Assembly (NCBI GenBank): GCA_038210495.1
Contig: JBBQWR010000010.1
Coordinates: 1 to 64,000, forward strand
Length of the DNA: 64,000 nucleotides
Direction: 5' to 3'
Origin: JBBQWR01 sp038210495
GTDB taxonomy: Bacteria > Planctomycetota > Planctomycetia > Pirellulales > DATAWG01
In this document: piece by piece, positions 25,077-34,751 of the stretch
How positions within the stretch are numbered: position 1 is the first letter of the stretch
Layout of the letters: every line of letters starts with the position of its first letter
Translations under genes and position numbers: made by a program
The notes under the pieces: model-generated
Seen by the model: the letters and a program-made list of their open reading frames with translations, nothing else
What the model was told of the DNA's origin: nothing
Database searches by the model: none

Positions 25077-26009
25077 CTAATCCAAATACCGTCGCGTCAG
25101 GTCGGAATAGGCGTCGATCCGCCGGTCTCGCAAAAACGGCCAATGCGTCCGCACCGAGTCGAGCGTCGACAGATCGCACTCGACCAGCACCGTTTCTTCG
25201 CGGTCGTGCGACGCCCGCGCCAAGATATTGCCCAGCGGGTCGCAAACGAACGACGCGCCCCAAAATTCAATACCCGCGCCGGCGCTCGGGTCGAGCGGCA
25301 GTTCCAGACCCGTGCGATTCACGGCCGCCACGAACACGCCGTTGGCGATCGCGTGGCTCCGCATCATTGTCTCCCAGGCGGAATGTTGACTCGCGCCTAG
25401 CGCTGCTTTATCCCGGGGGAGCCATCCAATCGCCGTCGGATAAAAAATAATCTGCGCGCCGGCCAAAGCAGTCAATCGAGCCGCCTCAGGATACCACTGA
25501 TCCCAGCAGACGCAGGCGCCGACCTGCCCGACCTGCGTCCCAAAGCTGCGAAAACCCAAATCTCCCGGCGTGAAGTAAAATTTCTCGTAGTAGCCCGGGT
25601 CGTCGGGTATGTGCATTTTGCGATACATGCCCGCCTGTCGTCCGTCGGCGTCGAAGAGGACGGCCGTGTTGTGGTACAGGCCGGGCGCCCGGCGCTCGAA
25701 GATCGATCCGACGACCACGACACGATGTTGGGCGGCCGCGGCGGAAAGTTGTTCGCAGGTCGGGCCGGGAATCGGTTCCGCCTCGTCGAACCACCGAAAA
25801 TCCTCGGTCTGGCAGAAATAGGGGCCGGCAAAAAGCTCTTGCAGGCACACGATGTTGGCGCCGGCGGCGGCGGCTTCGGCGATTCGATCCAGCGCCTTGC
25901 CAACGTTCGCCCCTTTCGACGTACCGCAAGTCATCTGCACTAGCGCGACAGTCGCGCGATGCGGCGAATTTTGTGCAGAGCCCGGTTCCATCGTCGACAT
26001 GATTTCCAT
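25077..26009 (-). CDS. aguB: N-carbamoylputrescine amidase
   Basis: About 310 residues, nitrilase/carbon-nitrogen hydrolase superfamily. It hydrolyses N-carbamoylputrescine to putrescine, CO2 and ammonia. Catalytic Glu, Lys and Cys are visible in CLQELFAG (E58), YRKMHIPDDP (K131) and ACVCWDQWYPE (C168). The stretches CQTEDFRWFDEAEPIPG and HIPDDPGYYEKFYFTPGD are specific to AguB. The ATG at 26009 is preferred; a TTG one codon earlier is possible. The gene precedes aguA on the same strand, with a palindromic element in between. Confidence 0.93.
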   Translation of the reverse strand: MEIMSTMEPGSAQNSPHRATVALVQMTCGTSKGANVGKALDRIAEAAAAGANIVCLQELFAGPYFCQTEDFRWFDEAEPIPGPTCEQLSAAAAQHRVVVVGSIFERRAPGLYHNTAVLFDADGRQAGMYRKMHIPDDPGYYEKFYFTPGDLGFRSFGTQVGQVGACVCWDQWYPEAARLTALAGAQIIFYPTAIGWLPRDKAALGASQHSAWETMMRSHAIANGVFVAAVNRTGLELPLDPSAGAGIEFWGASFVCDPLGNILARASHDREETVLVECDLSTLDSVRTHWPFLRDRRIDAYSDLTRRYLD

Positions 26010-26112
26010 CAATCCCAGCCGCCGCGTGTCCTAGCCGTGACGAGATGCAACGCTATCCAATCATCGCCGCGACTTTTGTCACAGCCATCAAAATGGTACT
26101 CTAACTCGCGCC

Positions 26113-26811
26113 ATGGGTGAACAGGCAGCAGGGCTATTCATTACCGGAAACGACACGGACGTGGGCAAAACCTACGTCGCCGCCCTGATCGCGCGGCAGC
26201 TTGCCGCGCAAAACATCCGGGTCGGCGTGTATAAGCCGGTAGCCAGCGGCTGCCGCATGGAAGCGGGACAACTGGTCTCCGACGACGCGCTCGCCTTGTG
26301 GAACGCCGCCGGCCGGCCAGGCGAATTGGCCCCAGTCTGCCCCCAGCTTTTCGCGGCGCCGCTCGCCCCGCATCTGGCTGCCCGACTCGAAGGACGCCGA
26401 ATCGACGCGGACCTGCTCCGCGGCGGGCTGGACTATTGGCGGCAGCGGTCCGACATCGTAATCGTCGAAGGAGTCGGCGGACTGATGTCTCCGATCGACG
26501 AAGACGACTATGTGGCCGAATTGGCCGCCGATTTTGGCTACCCGCTGATCGTCGTCGCTCGAGACGCGCTGGGCGCGATCAATCAAACGTTGCAAACCCT
26601 GATCGTCGCAAGCACGTTCCGCGACGGTCTGCCGACAGCCGGAATCGTACTCAATCGCACGACGGCCTCGCCCGATTTGAGCGTCGATAGCAACCGCGAC
26701 GAACTCTCCCGCCGCGCAATCCCCCCCGTTCTCGCAGCGGTCGGCTGGCAATCCCAAGATTTCGACCGACCGGTCAATTGGATGTCGCTCGCAAAATCAG
26801 CCGTCGCTTAA
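26113..26811 (+). CDS. bioD: Dethiobiotin synthetase
   Basis: A 232-residue ATP-dependent carboxylase that closes the ureido ring of dethiobiotin, the penultimate step of biotin synthesis. The P-loop FITGNDTDVGKTYV, the substrate-site segment YKPVASGC and the EGVGGLMSPI motif are all typical. No other biotin gene is adjacent, so it is probably expressed alone. It is divergent from aguB across a roughly 100-bp spacer. The family call is firm. Confidence 0.93.
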   Translation: MGEQAAGLFITGNDTDVGKTYVAALIARQLAAQNIRVGVYKPVASGCRMEAGQLVSDDALALWNAAGRPGELAPVCPQLFAAPLAPHLAARLEGRRIDADLLRGGLDYWRQRSDIVIVEGVGGLMSPIDEDDYVAELAADFGYPLIVVARDALGAINQTLQTLIVASTFRDGLPTAGIVLNRTTASPDLSVDSNRDELSRRAIPPVLAAVGWQSQDFDRPVNWMSLAKSAVA

Positions 26812-26813
26812 CA

Positions 26814-26841
26814 AATCCTGAAAATCCTGTTAATCCTGTCT
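26814..26841. repeat. AATCCTGTTAATCCTGTC repeat, single block
   Basis: Three tandem units of AATCCTG directly after the bioD stop, in the right-arm orientation of the element at 16.5 kb. No partner arm was found nearby, so this copy looks truncated. Confidence 0.6.
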
Positions 26842-27022
26842 GTTTTGCTTCTTGTTTGTCTTGGTAGTGCCTTACTGCACGGCCAAGCAGGATGCCGCGG
26901 CTATGGGCCTGAGTGGTTCTTTCGGAATGGGCGAGCGCCGCCGGAACGACCCGCGCCGCCAGTATTTATGCTCTAAAGCCGACCTTCCCAGGCGGATTGC
27001 AGCCGGCGCTCAGGTTCGCCCG

Positions 27023-27571
27023 ATGATGACGAGCAGTGCGCCGCGCTCTTTTGGATACCTAAGGATTGCCGCCTTGACTCGTTCCCTCAGTGTCCTATTG
27101 CCCGTCCACAACGCCCAGGCGACCCTCCAATCCGACGTGGGGCGGATGCTCGATCTGCTGCCCGATCTGAGCCGCAATTTCGACCTCATGATTATCGACG
27201 ATGGCTCAACGGACGACACGAGCGAGATCGCGGAGGATCTGACGGCCCAGTTTCCGCAGGTTAAGCTCATGCGGTCGTCTCGCCGCCAAGGGGTCGAAGC
27301 CTCGATTCGCAACGGGCTCGCGAAAACGAGCGCCCATGTCGTGCTCGCCCACAACGGCCAGTCGAGCATCAACGAGTCGGAGGTCTGGCGGGTTTGGAGT
27401 CAGAAAGACGACTCTTCGCCAGCCGGATTCCGCGTGCTGCGGCGCGATCCGCCGGTAAGTCAGCCCGCCCCGACGGCCGACGCAGGCCATCGCCTTCCGC
27501 AAAACCGCAAACCGGCGCCCGCGCGTCCGGCATTCTTGGCCCGGTTGAAAAACTTCACGTTCGGCCAATAG
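27023..27571 (+). CDS. Truncated GT2-fold (glycosyltransferase-like) protein without a DXD motif
   Basis: About 182 residues from the ATG at 27023; the ATG at 27026 is equally possible. The first part matches the nucleotide-binding half of family 2 glycosyltransferases: SVLLPVHNAQATLQSDVGRM, then DLMIIDDGSTDDTSEIAEDL and RQGVEASIRNGLAKTSAHVV. The metal-binding DXD that should follow is replaced by AHNGQSS, and the acceptor half is missing; the rest is a basic, Pro-rich tail. Catalysis is therefore doubtful, and a binding or regulatory role is more likely. The open frame continues upstream to 26852, but that part overlaps a repeat and looks non-coding. Confidence 0.6.
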   Translation: MMTSSAPRSFGYLRIAALTRSLSVLLPVHNAQATLQSDVGRMLDLLPDLSRNFDLMIIDDGSTDDTSEIAEDLTAQFPQVKLMRSSRRQGVEASIRNGLAKTSAHVVLAHNGQSSINESEVWRVWSQKDDSSPAGFRVLRRDPPVSQPAPTADAGHRLPQNRKPAPARPAFLARLKNFTFGQ

Positions 27572-27816
27572 CCCTAGACTGGACATCGCCCACCAGATCG
27601 CGCCGACGCGGGCGCCAATGGCGGGCCGTGCCGACCCACAAGGCTTGCCCTACGGCTCGGTGACGCCGGCCAAATCGTTGGAAGCTCTTGCAAGCGGTGG
27701 CCCAGACGCTACAAAAGAGTGCGCTGCCGACCAGGTCCGCCATGAGCGTCGGCCCGGCCGTGCGATTCTCGTCTATCCGTGCCCTCACCCGTTGTCCCAC
27801 CAATCTTTCGATTCGT

Positions 27817-29064
27817 ATGAAGACCTCTCGAATTGTCGCTAAAGATAATGTCGGCCCGCTGCTCTCGAGAGCGCTTGACGCCGGCGCCGGCCTGCTGCGG
27901 CTGACCCCGACCTGGGTGCCGCGTAGCTTTTTGCATCCGGGCAAGCGCATAAAACTGGCCCCGACCGACTGGTATGCATTCGGCGCACATCGTGGCGGTA
28001 TCGACGAACGCTGGTTTGGCAGCACGACCGAAGCCGCGAACGACAATCGCACGCCGGACGAAGGGCTTAGCTATGTCTCGTTCGAGGGGCAGCGGTTCAC
28101 GCTCCGCGACGGCGTCGCCGAGTCGGGCGACCGATTAATCGGCAAGAAGCTATTCGACAAATATCGCCGCTGGCCCGTGTACTCGAAGTTTTTCGACAAC
28201 ATGGGACCCATTCCGCATCACATGCACCAGTCGTTCGCCGACGCGAAGTTGGTTGGACTCGAAGGCAAGCCGGAGAGCTACTACTTTCCGGCGCAATACA
28301 ACAACGTCGACAACAATTTCGCCTATACGTTCATGGGCCTGGAGCCGGGCACGACGAAAGCGCAAGTCCGGAAGTGCCTTGAAAATTGGCGCCAAGGGGA
28401 CAACGGCATTTTAGACCTTTCCCGGGCGTACCGGCTAAAGCGCGGCGCCGGCTGGTTGATTCCGCCCGGCGTGCTGCATGCGCCTGGCTCGCTCTGCACT
28501 TACGAACCGCAATGGGGTAGCGACGTGTTCGGCATGTTTCAATCGCTTGTCGAGGGGCGCGAAGTGCCCTGGGCTCTACTCGTCAAAGACATGCCGAAAG
28601 AGAAGCACCAGGACCTCGACTTCATCGTCGGCCAGTTGGACTGGGAGAAAAACGTCGATCCGCATTTCAAGCAGAACAACTATCTCGAACCGATCGTCGA
28701 TCAAAGCCGGTCGGGCGCAGGATATACGGATCGCTGGATCGTTTACGGCGCGGTCGATGGCCAGCAGTTGTTCAGCGCCAAGGAATTGACGATCGACCCA
28801 GGCGTGAAGTGCATGCTGCAAGACCCCGGCGCGAGCGGTTGGATCACCGTTCAAGGCCGAGGCCGCATGGGCAGTCTGAATCTGCAAACGCCCGCGATGA
28901 TTCATTTCGGCGAAGAGACCGAGGACGAAGTGTTCATTACGACCGAGGCCGCGGCGGCAGGGGTCGAAATCGAAAACTCCGGCAGCGAGCCGCTCGTCGG
29001 TCTCCGCTACTTCGGCCCCGACACGCACGTGAACCTGCCCAAGATGGGCGATTATCTAAAGTAA
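27817..29064 (+). CDS. Cupin-type protein, possible sugar-phosphate isomerase relative
   Basis: About 415 residues from the ATG at 27817 (MKTSRIVAKDN). A metal-site pattern HHMHQSF and a second His in PPGVLHAPGS suit the cupin fold of type I mannose-6-phosphate isomerase-like proteins, with a C-terminal second barrel (TVQGRGRMG). The order is not that of a standard ManA, so the substrate is open. It is followed by a TIM-barrel sugar isomerase/epimerase and a Gfo/Idh/MocA dehydrogenase on the same strand, supporting a role in sugar interconversion. A perfect palindrome separates it from the next gene. Confidence 0.65.
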   Translation: MKTSRIVAKDNVGPLLSRALDAGAGLLRLTPTWVPRSFLHPGKRIKLAPTDWYAFGAHRGGIDERWFGSTTEAANDNRTPDEGLSYVSFEGQRFTLRDGVAESGDRLIGKKLFDKYRRWPVYSKFFDNMGPIPHHMHQSFADAKLVGLEGKPESYYFPAQYNNVDNNFAYTFMGLEPGTTKAQVRKCLENWRQGDNGILDLSRAYRLKRGAGWLIPPGVLHAPGSLCTYEPQWGSDVFGMFQSLVEGREVPWALLVKDMPKEKHQDLDFIVGQLDWEKNVDPHFKQNNYLEPIVDQSRSGAGYTDRWIVYGAVDGQQLFSAKELTIDPGVKCMLQDPGASGWITVQGRGRMGSLNLQTPAMIHFGEETEDEVFITTEAAAAGVEIENSGSEPLVGLRYFGPDTHVNLPKMGDYLK

Positions 29065-29069
29065 TTCCG

Positions 29070-29130
29070 TTAGCCGCGCTCGCTCACGACGCGCGTTGCC
29101 AAGAAGCGCGTCGTGAGCGAGCGCGGCTAA
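29070..29130. repeat. Perfect 25-bp inverted repeat
   Basis: The left arm 29070-29094 begins TTAGCCGCGCTCGCTCACG, and the right arm 29106-29130 is its exact reverse complement around an 11-nt loop. AAAAATCCC follows. It sits directly after the cupin gene, so it could act as a terminator or a processing hairpin. Confidence 0.85.
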
Positions 29131-29157
29131 AAATCCCAAATATCATCAGTTAAATTT

Positions 29158-30213
<1,056 letters not shown>

Positions 30214-30226
30214 AAGAAAAAGTTTT

Positions 30227-30307
30227 AGACAGGATTAACAAGATTTTCAGGATTATTTTCAGCGGCTTCGCTGTCTCTCAATCATGTAAATTCGGTTAAT
30301 CCTGTCT
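30227..30307. repeat. ACAGGATTAACAAG inverted repeat
   Basis: The left arm AGACAGGATTAACAAGATTT (30227) is answered at 30290-30307 by GTAAATTCGGTTAATCCTGT. It belongs to the same family as the elements near 4.72, 16.5 and 26.82 kb. It lies between the TIM-barrel and dehydrogenase genes. Confidence 0.65.
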
Positions 30308-30362
30308 ATATTGTCATCTTCGTCGCTTCGTCGTTCCTCACACCTCAATTTTGATCTCAACG

Positions 30363-31520
30363 ATGTCAAAGCCACTCAACATTGGCATGATCGGCTACGG
30401 CTTTATGGGCCGGGCGCACTCGAACGCCTATCGGCAAGTGAGCCAGTTTTTCAAGCTCGGGCATCGGCCCGTGCTCAAGGCTTGTTGTGCTCGCAAAGAG
30501 GACAAGATCAAGGCGTTCGCCGAAAATTGGGGCTATGAATCGTACGAGACCGATTGGCGAAAACTGATCGAGCGGAAGGATATCGATTGCATCGACATCG
30601 GCTCGCCGAACAACACGCATCGCGAGATCGTGCTAGCGGCCGCGGCGGCGGGCAAGATGATCCTCTGCGAAAAGCCGCTCGCCATGAACGTCAAAGAAGG
30701 CGAAGAGATGACGGCCGCCGTCGAAAAGGCCGGCGTCCCCAATATGGTCTGGTTCAACTATCGTCGCGTGCCCGCGATTTCGCTAGCCAAACAGGTCGTC
30801 GACGAAGGCCGAATCGGTCGGCCGTTTCACTATCGAGCCATGTATCTCCAGGATTGGACGATCGCCACCGATGTGCCCCAAGGCGGCGCGGCCCTCTGGC
30901 GGTTGGACGTCGACGTGGCCGGCTCGGGCGTTACCGGCGATCTGCTGGCTCACTCGATCGATACGGCCCAGTGGCTGAATGGTCCCATTCAGCGCGTGAC
31001 TGCCAAGACCGAGACGTTCGTCAAGGAGCGGGTCCACGCCGAGACGGGCAAAGTGCAACCGGTGGGAATCGACGACGCATGCATGTTCCTGGCCGTGTTC
31101 GCCAACGGTTCGATGGGCACATTCGAGAGCACGCGATACGCTCGCGGCCGAAAGAATTTCAACACGTTTGAGCTCAACGGCGAGGCGGGCAGCGTCTACT
31201 TCGATCTCGAGGACCCGCAGTATTTGCAATATTTCAAATACGCCGACCCCAAGACGGGTCAGAAGATCGAGTCGCATCTCACGGGTTGGCAAAAGATTCA
31301 CGTCACGAATCCCGAGCATCCCTACATGAAAAACTGGTGGGTGCCCGGCTGCACGATCGGCTACGAGCACACGTTCATCAACGCCTTGGCCGACTTCCTC
31401 AAGAGCTTGGAAACCGGCCAGAAGATCCAGCCCGATTTCCGAATGGCCCTGCACACGCAAAAGGTATGCGACGCGGTGCTCGCCAGCGCGAAGTCCGGCC
31501 AGTGGGTCGAGATTAGTTGA
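30363..31520 (+). CDS. Gfo/Idh/MocA family NAD(P)-dependent oxidoreductase
   Basis: About 385 residues from the ATG at 30363 (MSKPLNIG). The Rossmann dinucleotide site IGMIGYGFMGRAH is at the start, then CIDIGSPNNTHREIV and the signature CEKPLAMNVKEGEEM. The C-terminal beta domain has the DLLAHSIDTAQWL stretch with the catalytic His/Asp. Family members oxidise sugars, sugar acids or inositols. Neighbouring epimerases support a catabolic or remodelling role for a sugar alcohol or keto-sugar. The stop is followed by a palindromic repeat and then the next gene. Confidence 0.9.
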   Translation: MSKPLNIGMIGYGFMGRAHSNAYRQVSQFFKLGHRPVLKACCARKEDKIKAFAENWGYESYETDWRKLIERKDIDCIDIGSPNNTHREIVLAAAAAGKMILCEKPLAMNVKEGEEMTAAVEKAGVPNMVWFNYRRVPAISLAKQVVDEGRIGRPFHYRAMYLQDWTIATDVPQGGAALWRLDVDVAGSGVTGDLLAHSIDTAQWLNGPIQRVTAKTETFVKERVHAETGKVQPVGIDDACMFLAVFANGSMGTFESTRYARGRKNFNTFELNGEAGSVYFDLEDPQYLQYFKYADPKTGQKIESHLTGWQKIHVTNPEHPYMKNWWVPGCTIGYEHTFINALADFLKSLETGQKIQPDFRMALHTQKVCDAVLASAKSGQWVEIS

Positions 31521-31534
31521 TGGCGACGCGACTT

Positions 31535-31622
31535 GTAGGTCAGGCGCTCCGTGCCTGACATGCCTAATACCGCAAACTCCGCATCGCATGTCCACTCGTC
31601 AGGCACGGAGTGCCTGACCTAC
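31535..31622. repeat. GTAGGTCAGGC palindromic repeat pair
   Basis: The left arm 31535-31559 (from GTAGGTCAGGCGCTCC) and right arm 31598-31622 (GTCAGGCACGGAGTGCC, then TGACCTAC) are inverted copies with one mismatch; each arm is nearly palindromic itself. The right arm ends two bases before the start codon at 31625, so the ribosome-binding region of the next gene would lie in the hairpin. Confidence 0.82.
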
Positions 31623-31624
31623 GC

Positions 31625-32275
31625 ATGAATTATTTCGCTCATGGGCGCGAACTGGTCGACGAGCCGTATGTGTTGGCCGGAGCGGCCGTGCCGGATTGGC
31701 TTTCGGTCGTCGATCGCAAAGTCCGGGCGCGAAGCAAATCGGCCTCGCTGCATGTTGACGATCCCGACACACGCCTCGCGGGACTGGCTCGTGGCGTCGT
31801 GCGGCACCATCGCGACGATGCTTGGTTTCACCAAACCCAAGCGTTCGGCGAACTGAATTTACGCCTCACGGCGCTGGTCCGCGACGCGCTGGCGCCGGAC
31901 GACAGCTTTCGCCCGAGTTTTCTGGGCCACGTTCTCGTGGAACTTCTGCTGGACGATACGCTGATTCGGCGCGATCCGGCCCGGCTGGATCGCTATTACG
32001 CCGCGATTGGATCGATCGATCGGGCCGCGGTTCAATTGGCCGTCGAGCGAATTGCCGGGCGGCCCGCGCCGAACCTGGCAACGTTCATCGCGCTATTTTG
32101 TCGCGAGCGGTTCTTGTGGGACTATGCCGAGGATGGCAAACTGTTGTTTCGCTTGAATCAAGTCATGCGCCGCGTGAATCTGCCGCAATTACGCCCGGAG
32201 CTTTGCGACATTTTCACGATCGCGCGCAATCAGGTCGCCGCTCGCGCCAATGAACTGATGTCGCCGCCCGCGTAA
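31625..32275 (+). CDS. Possible ACP phosphodiesterase (DUF479)-like protein
   Basis: A 216-residue alpha-helical protein from the ATG at 31625. The start MNYFAHGRELVDEPYVLAG, the central RGVVRHHRDDAWFHQT and the SFLGHVLVELLLDDTL segment resemble the layout of acyl-carrier-protein phosphodiesterase (AcpH: start MNFLAH, HxRID, D-H-F). The match is partial, so the assignment is tentative; the family belongs to the broader HD-like metallohydrolases. It lies between a dehydrogenase and a TIM-barrel epimerase, with which it has no obvious pathway link. Confidence 0.4.
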   Translation: MNYFAHGRELVDEPYVLAGAAVPDWLSVVDRKVRARSKSASLHVDDPDTRLAGLARGVVRHHRDDAWFHQTQAFGELNLRLTALVRDALAPDDSFRPSFLGHVLVELLLDDTLIRRDPARLDRYYAAIGSIDRAAVQLAVERIAGRPAPNLATFIALFCRERFLWDYAEDGKLLFRLNQVMRRVNLPQLRPELCDIFTIARNQVAARANELMSPPA

Positions 32276-32353
32276 GCAACAGCCGCTGATTCAACCGTCG
32301 CAATCTCGCACGCGAACACCTCAAACATCCTTCCGCCCTTCGGAGAATCGTCC

Positions 32354-33199
32354 ATGAAATTCGGCATGAACTTGCTGCTTTGGTCCGACCACTTGCACGA
32401 CGGGCTCATGCCCGCGCTGACCAGCTTGAAGAAAATGGGCTACGACGGCGTGGAAATCCCGCTGTTCGATCTGAGCCTAGACTATGCCGCGTGGGGCAAG
32501 CGGCTCGACGATTTGGGACTGGAGCGAACGGCCGTCACGGTTCGCGGCGCCGCCGACAATCCGATCAGCCCTGACGCGAAGGTGCGTTCCGCGGGAATCG
32601 CTCTCACCAATCGCACGTTGGATTGCTGCCAGGCGGTCGGTGCTCAGACCCTCGTCGGGCCCTACCATTCGGCGATCGGCGAATTCAGCGGCAACGGTCC
32701 GACAGCCGACGAATGGAAATGGGGCGTCGATAGTATGCGGCAAGTCGCCGAACATGCCGGCAAGGTGAAGGTAAAGCTGGCGGTCGAGTATCTCAATCGA
32801 TTCGAGATCTATTTGTTGAATTCGGCCGTCGACGCGGCCCGGTTCGTCGAGGAGGTCAACAATCCGAGTTGCGGGATGATGTACGATTCGTTTCACGCGA
32901 ACATCGAAGAGAAGAGTGTCGCGGCCGCGGTGGCCGCCGCCTCGCCGCATCTGTTTCACGTACATATTTCCGAGAACGACCGCAGCACGCCCGGCGCCGG
33001 CGCCATTCCCTGGGCCGCGACGTTCGACGCCTTGAAGCACAACAACTACAACGGCTGGATGGTCGTCGAAGCGTTCGGCTTGGCTCTGCCCGCGCTGGCG
33101 GCCGCCACAAAAATCTGGCGCCGGATGTTCGATACCGAGGATAAACTGGCCAGCGACGCGCTGGCGTTCATGCGCCGGGAAGTCGCTAAACGCTGGTAG
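32354..33199 (+). CDS. Sugar epimerase of the D-psicose/D-tagatose 3-epimerase-like family
   Basis: A 281-residue TIM-barrel protein. It starts MKFGMNLLLWSDHLHDG, and metal-binding residues are visible in LAVEYLNRFEI, MMYDSFHANIEE, FHVHISENDR and NGWMVVEAFG, in the order (E, D-H, H, E) of ketose 3-epimerases. These enzymes interconvert ketoses by C3 epimerisation with Mn or Co. The exact sugar cannot be stated. A repeat-rich spacer follows it. Confidence 0.82.
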   Translation: MKFGMNLLLWSDHLHDGLMPALTSLKKMGYDGVEIPLFDLSLDYAAWGKRLDDLGLERTAVTVRGAADNPISPDAKVRSAGIALTNRTLDCCQAVGAQTLVGPYHSAIGEFSGNGPTADEWKWGVDSMRQVAEHAGKVKVKLAVEYLNRFEIYLLNSAVDAARFVEEVNNPSCGMMYDSFHANIEEKSVAAAVAAASPHLFHVHISENDRSTPGAGAIPWAATFDALKHNNYNGWMVVEAFGLALPALAAATKIWRRMFDTEDKLASDALAFMRREVAKRW

Positions 33200-33201
33200 G
33201 G

Positions 33202-33405
33202 GAATGGAGAATGCCTAATGAGGAATGTCTAATGACGAATGACGAATGACGAATGTCGCGGGTTTCGAGGAGCGCAAAGCGCCACCAATTTCGACCTCAC
33301 GACTTAGTCATTCGGACTTCGTCATTCGTCATTGATTAGTCATTCGTCGTTGATTAGGCATTCGTCATTGATTAGGCATTCGTCATTAGTGCTTCGGCAT
33401 TGCCT
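33202..33405. repeat. AATGACGAATGAC / GTCATTCGTCATT repeat cluster
   Basis: The left block (33202-33256) is a run of AATGACGAATG units; the right block (33303-33405) is a run of the inverted motif separated by TGATTAG words. Between them lies GAGGAGCGCAAAGCGCC. The motif family matches that at 144-290. Unit lengths vary (7 to 17 bp), unlike a CRISPR array. Confidence 0.8.
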
Positions 33406-33454
33406 ATTGGTTGATATTGTCCCGGCGGCGTTCTCGCGCCTATAGTGAGCCGCT

Positions 33455-34198
33455 ATGTTCGGCTCATCGTCCCCAGCCAATCCGCCCGATCAACCGCCCG
33501 ACGAGGGCTTGTCGCTCGACAAGCTCAATCAGGCGTTCGCGGCGATGCTTGGCTCGGGCGACGATCCGTACGCGGCGCCCGTCGATGCGGACGACGACCC
33601 CCTTCGAGCCGCGTTCGAAAGTGAGATTCCGGTCGAAGCGGCCGCACCATCGCAGCCGCGCGAATCCTCGTGCGAGATCAGCCCGACCAGTATCTTGGAA
33701 GCGATGTTGATGGTCGGTCTGCCGGACAATGTTCCGCTCACCGCCCAGCAGATCGCCGGTTTGATGCGCGGCGTGCGGCCCATGGAAATCGAGGACCTCG
33801 TCCGCGACCTGAACGCGCAGTATTCGCTTCAAAATCGGCCTTATTTCATCTCCAGCCAAGGCGCCGGTTTTAGGATGACGCTGCGTGAGGAGTTCAGCTC
33901 GGTTCGCGACCGATTCGCCGGCCGAATCAAAGAAGCCCGGCTGTCCCCCGCGGCGATCGAAGTCCTCGCGATCGTGGCCTACAACGAGCCGCTGACGGCC
34001 GAGGCGGTGACAGGCTTCCGCGGCTCGACCGGCACGTCGATTTTGGCTCAACTCGTCCGTCGTCAACTGCTGTGCATCGAGCGCAACGAAGCCGAGCCGC
34101 GCATCATTCATTATCGGACGACCGACCGGTTTCTAAAAATGTTCGGCGTCACGAGCGTCGCCGACATGCCTCGCAGCGTCGATCTCGACCGGCAATAG
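33455..34198 (+). CDS. scpB: Chromosome segregation and condensation protein ScpB
   Basis: A 247-residue winged-helix protein. After an acidic N-terminal tail of about 70 residues, the ScpB core appears: SILEAMLMVGLPDNVPL, then QIAGLMRGVRPMEIEDLVRDL, FISSQGAGFRMTL, and the second winged helix LSPAAIEVLAIVAYNEPLT with a HYRTTDRFLKMFG end. ScpB forms the SMC-ScpA-ScpB condensin. The long tail is longer than usual. No scpA is visible in the window. The spacer downstream is unusually long. Confidence 0.88.
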   Translation: MFGSSSPANPPDQPPDEGLSLDKLNQAFAAMLGSGDDPYAAPVDADDDPLRAAFESEIPVEAAAPSQPRESSCEISPTSILEAMLMVGLPDNVPLTAQQIAGLMRGVRPMEIEDLVRDLNAQYSLQNRPYFISSQGAGFRMTLREEFSSVRDRFAGRIKEARLSPAAIEVLAIVAYNEPLTAEAVTGFRGSTGTSILAQLVRRQLLCIERNEAEPRIIHYRTTDRFLKMFGVTSVADMPRSVDLDRQ

Positions 34199-34751
34199 AG
34201 CCGCGCACGGTAGTAAGCGATTGGGATTCGCGATTATCAAGAACAGTCGCAAACAATTATGGTTAATAGATTTACGTCGATCAATCATCCCGACGTATAC
34301 TCATCGGGCTGGCGATGATATAATCAGCCTCGTGGTTGACGGCCGCAGCGGCGAGGAAAACGCCGGGTCGTCAGTCATAGCCCGGCATGGTGTCCGTGGC
34401 CCCAGATCGATTTCGGGAATCTCGAAATCGGCAGTCCGGCGGTTAGCATCTCGACGGATGAGATCAGCGAACTCGACCGGCATCGCATGTTCCCAAACGT
34501 GACCACACCTAGTGTAGTCCATCAACTCGAAAGCGCTCTGATCGACAGGGCTCTTCGGCCCAACGGCGGACAGCTTTGGCTGCCGCTTTCGGCCATTTCG
34601 TCGCCAATTGCAGCAATTGAAGCTAGCAACTCGCGTGACGTTGGCACGCCGTTTCCATACGGCGCGCATTGCCCAGTCGAATCCAGAGTTCATTTCCGTC
34701 CGTTGATAGCGTGCGGTTCATGACGCAAATTAACCCATTTCGTAAAGGACT
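34199..34751. other. 553-bp spacer with no convincing gene
   Basis: No reading frame here has a start, Shine-Dalgarno and recognisable product. A plus-strand frame stays open from about 34320 to 34723, but its translation (for instance DFGNLEIGSPAVSISTDE) resembles no family known to me, and a minus-strand frame at 34301-34693 is similarly unconvincing. A TATACT word near 34295 could be a -10 box. The region may hold a decayed gene. Confidence 0.4.

Noticed and set aside
33202..33405. Possible CRISPR array
   Set aside because: Units are 7-17 bp, degenerate and inverted between the two halves, with no constant spacer length and no cas gene nearby.
34301..34693. A possible 130-residue minus-strand protein in the scpB-phosphatase spacer
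   Set aside because: There is no Shine-Dalgarno and no recognisable motif, and a competing open frame exists on the other strand; left as spacer.
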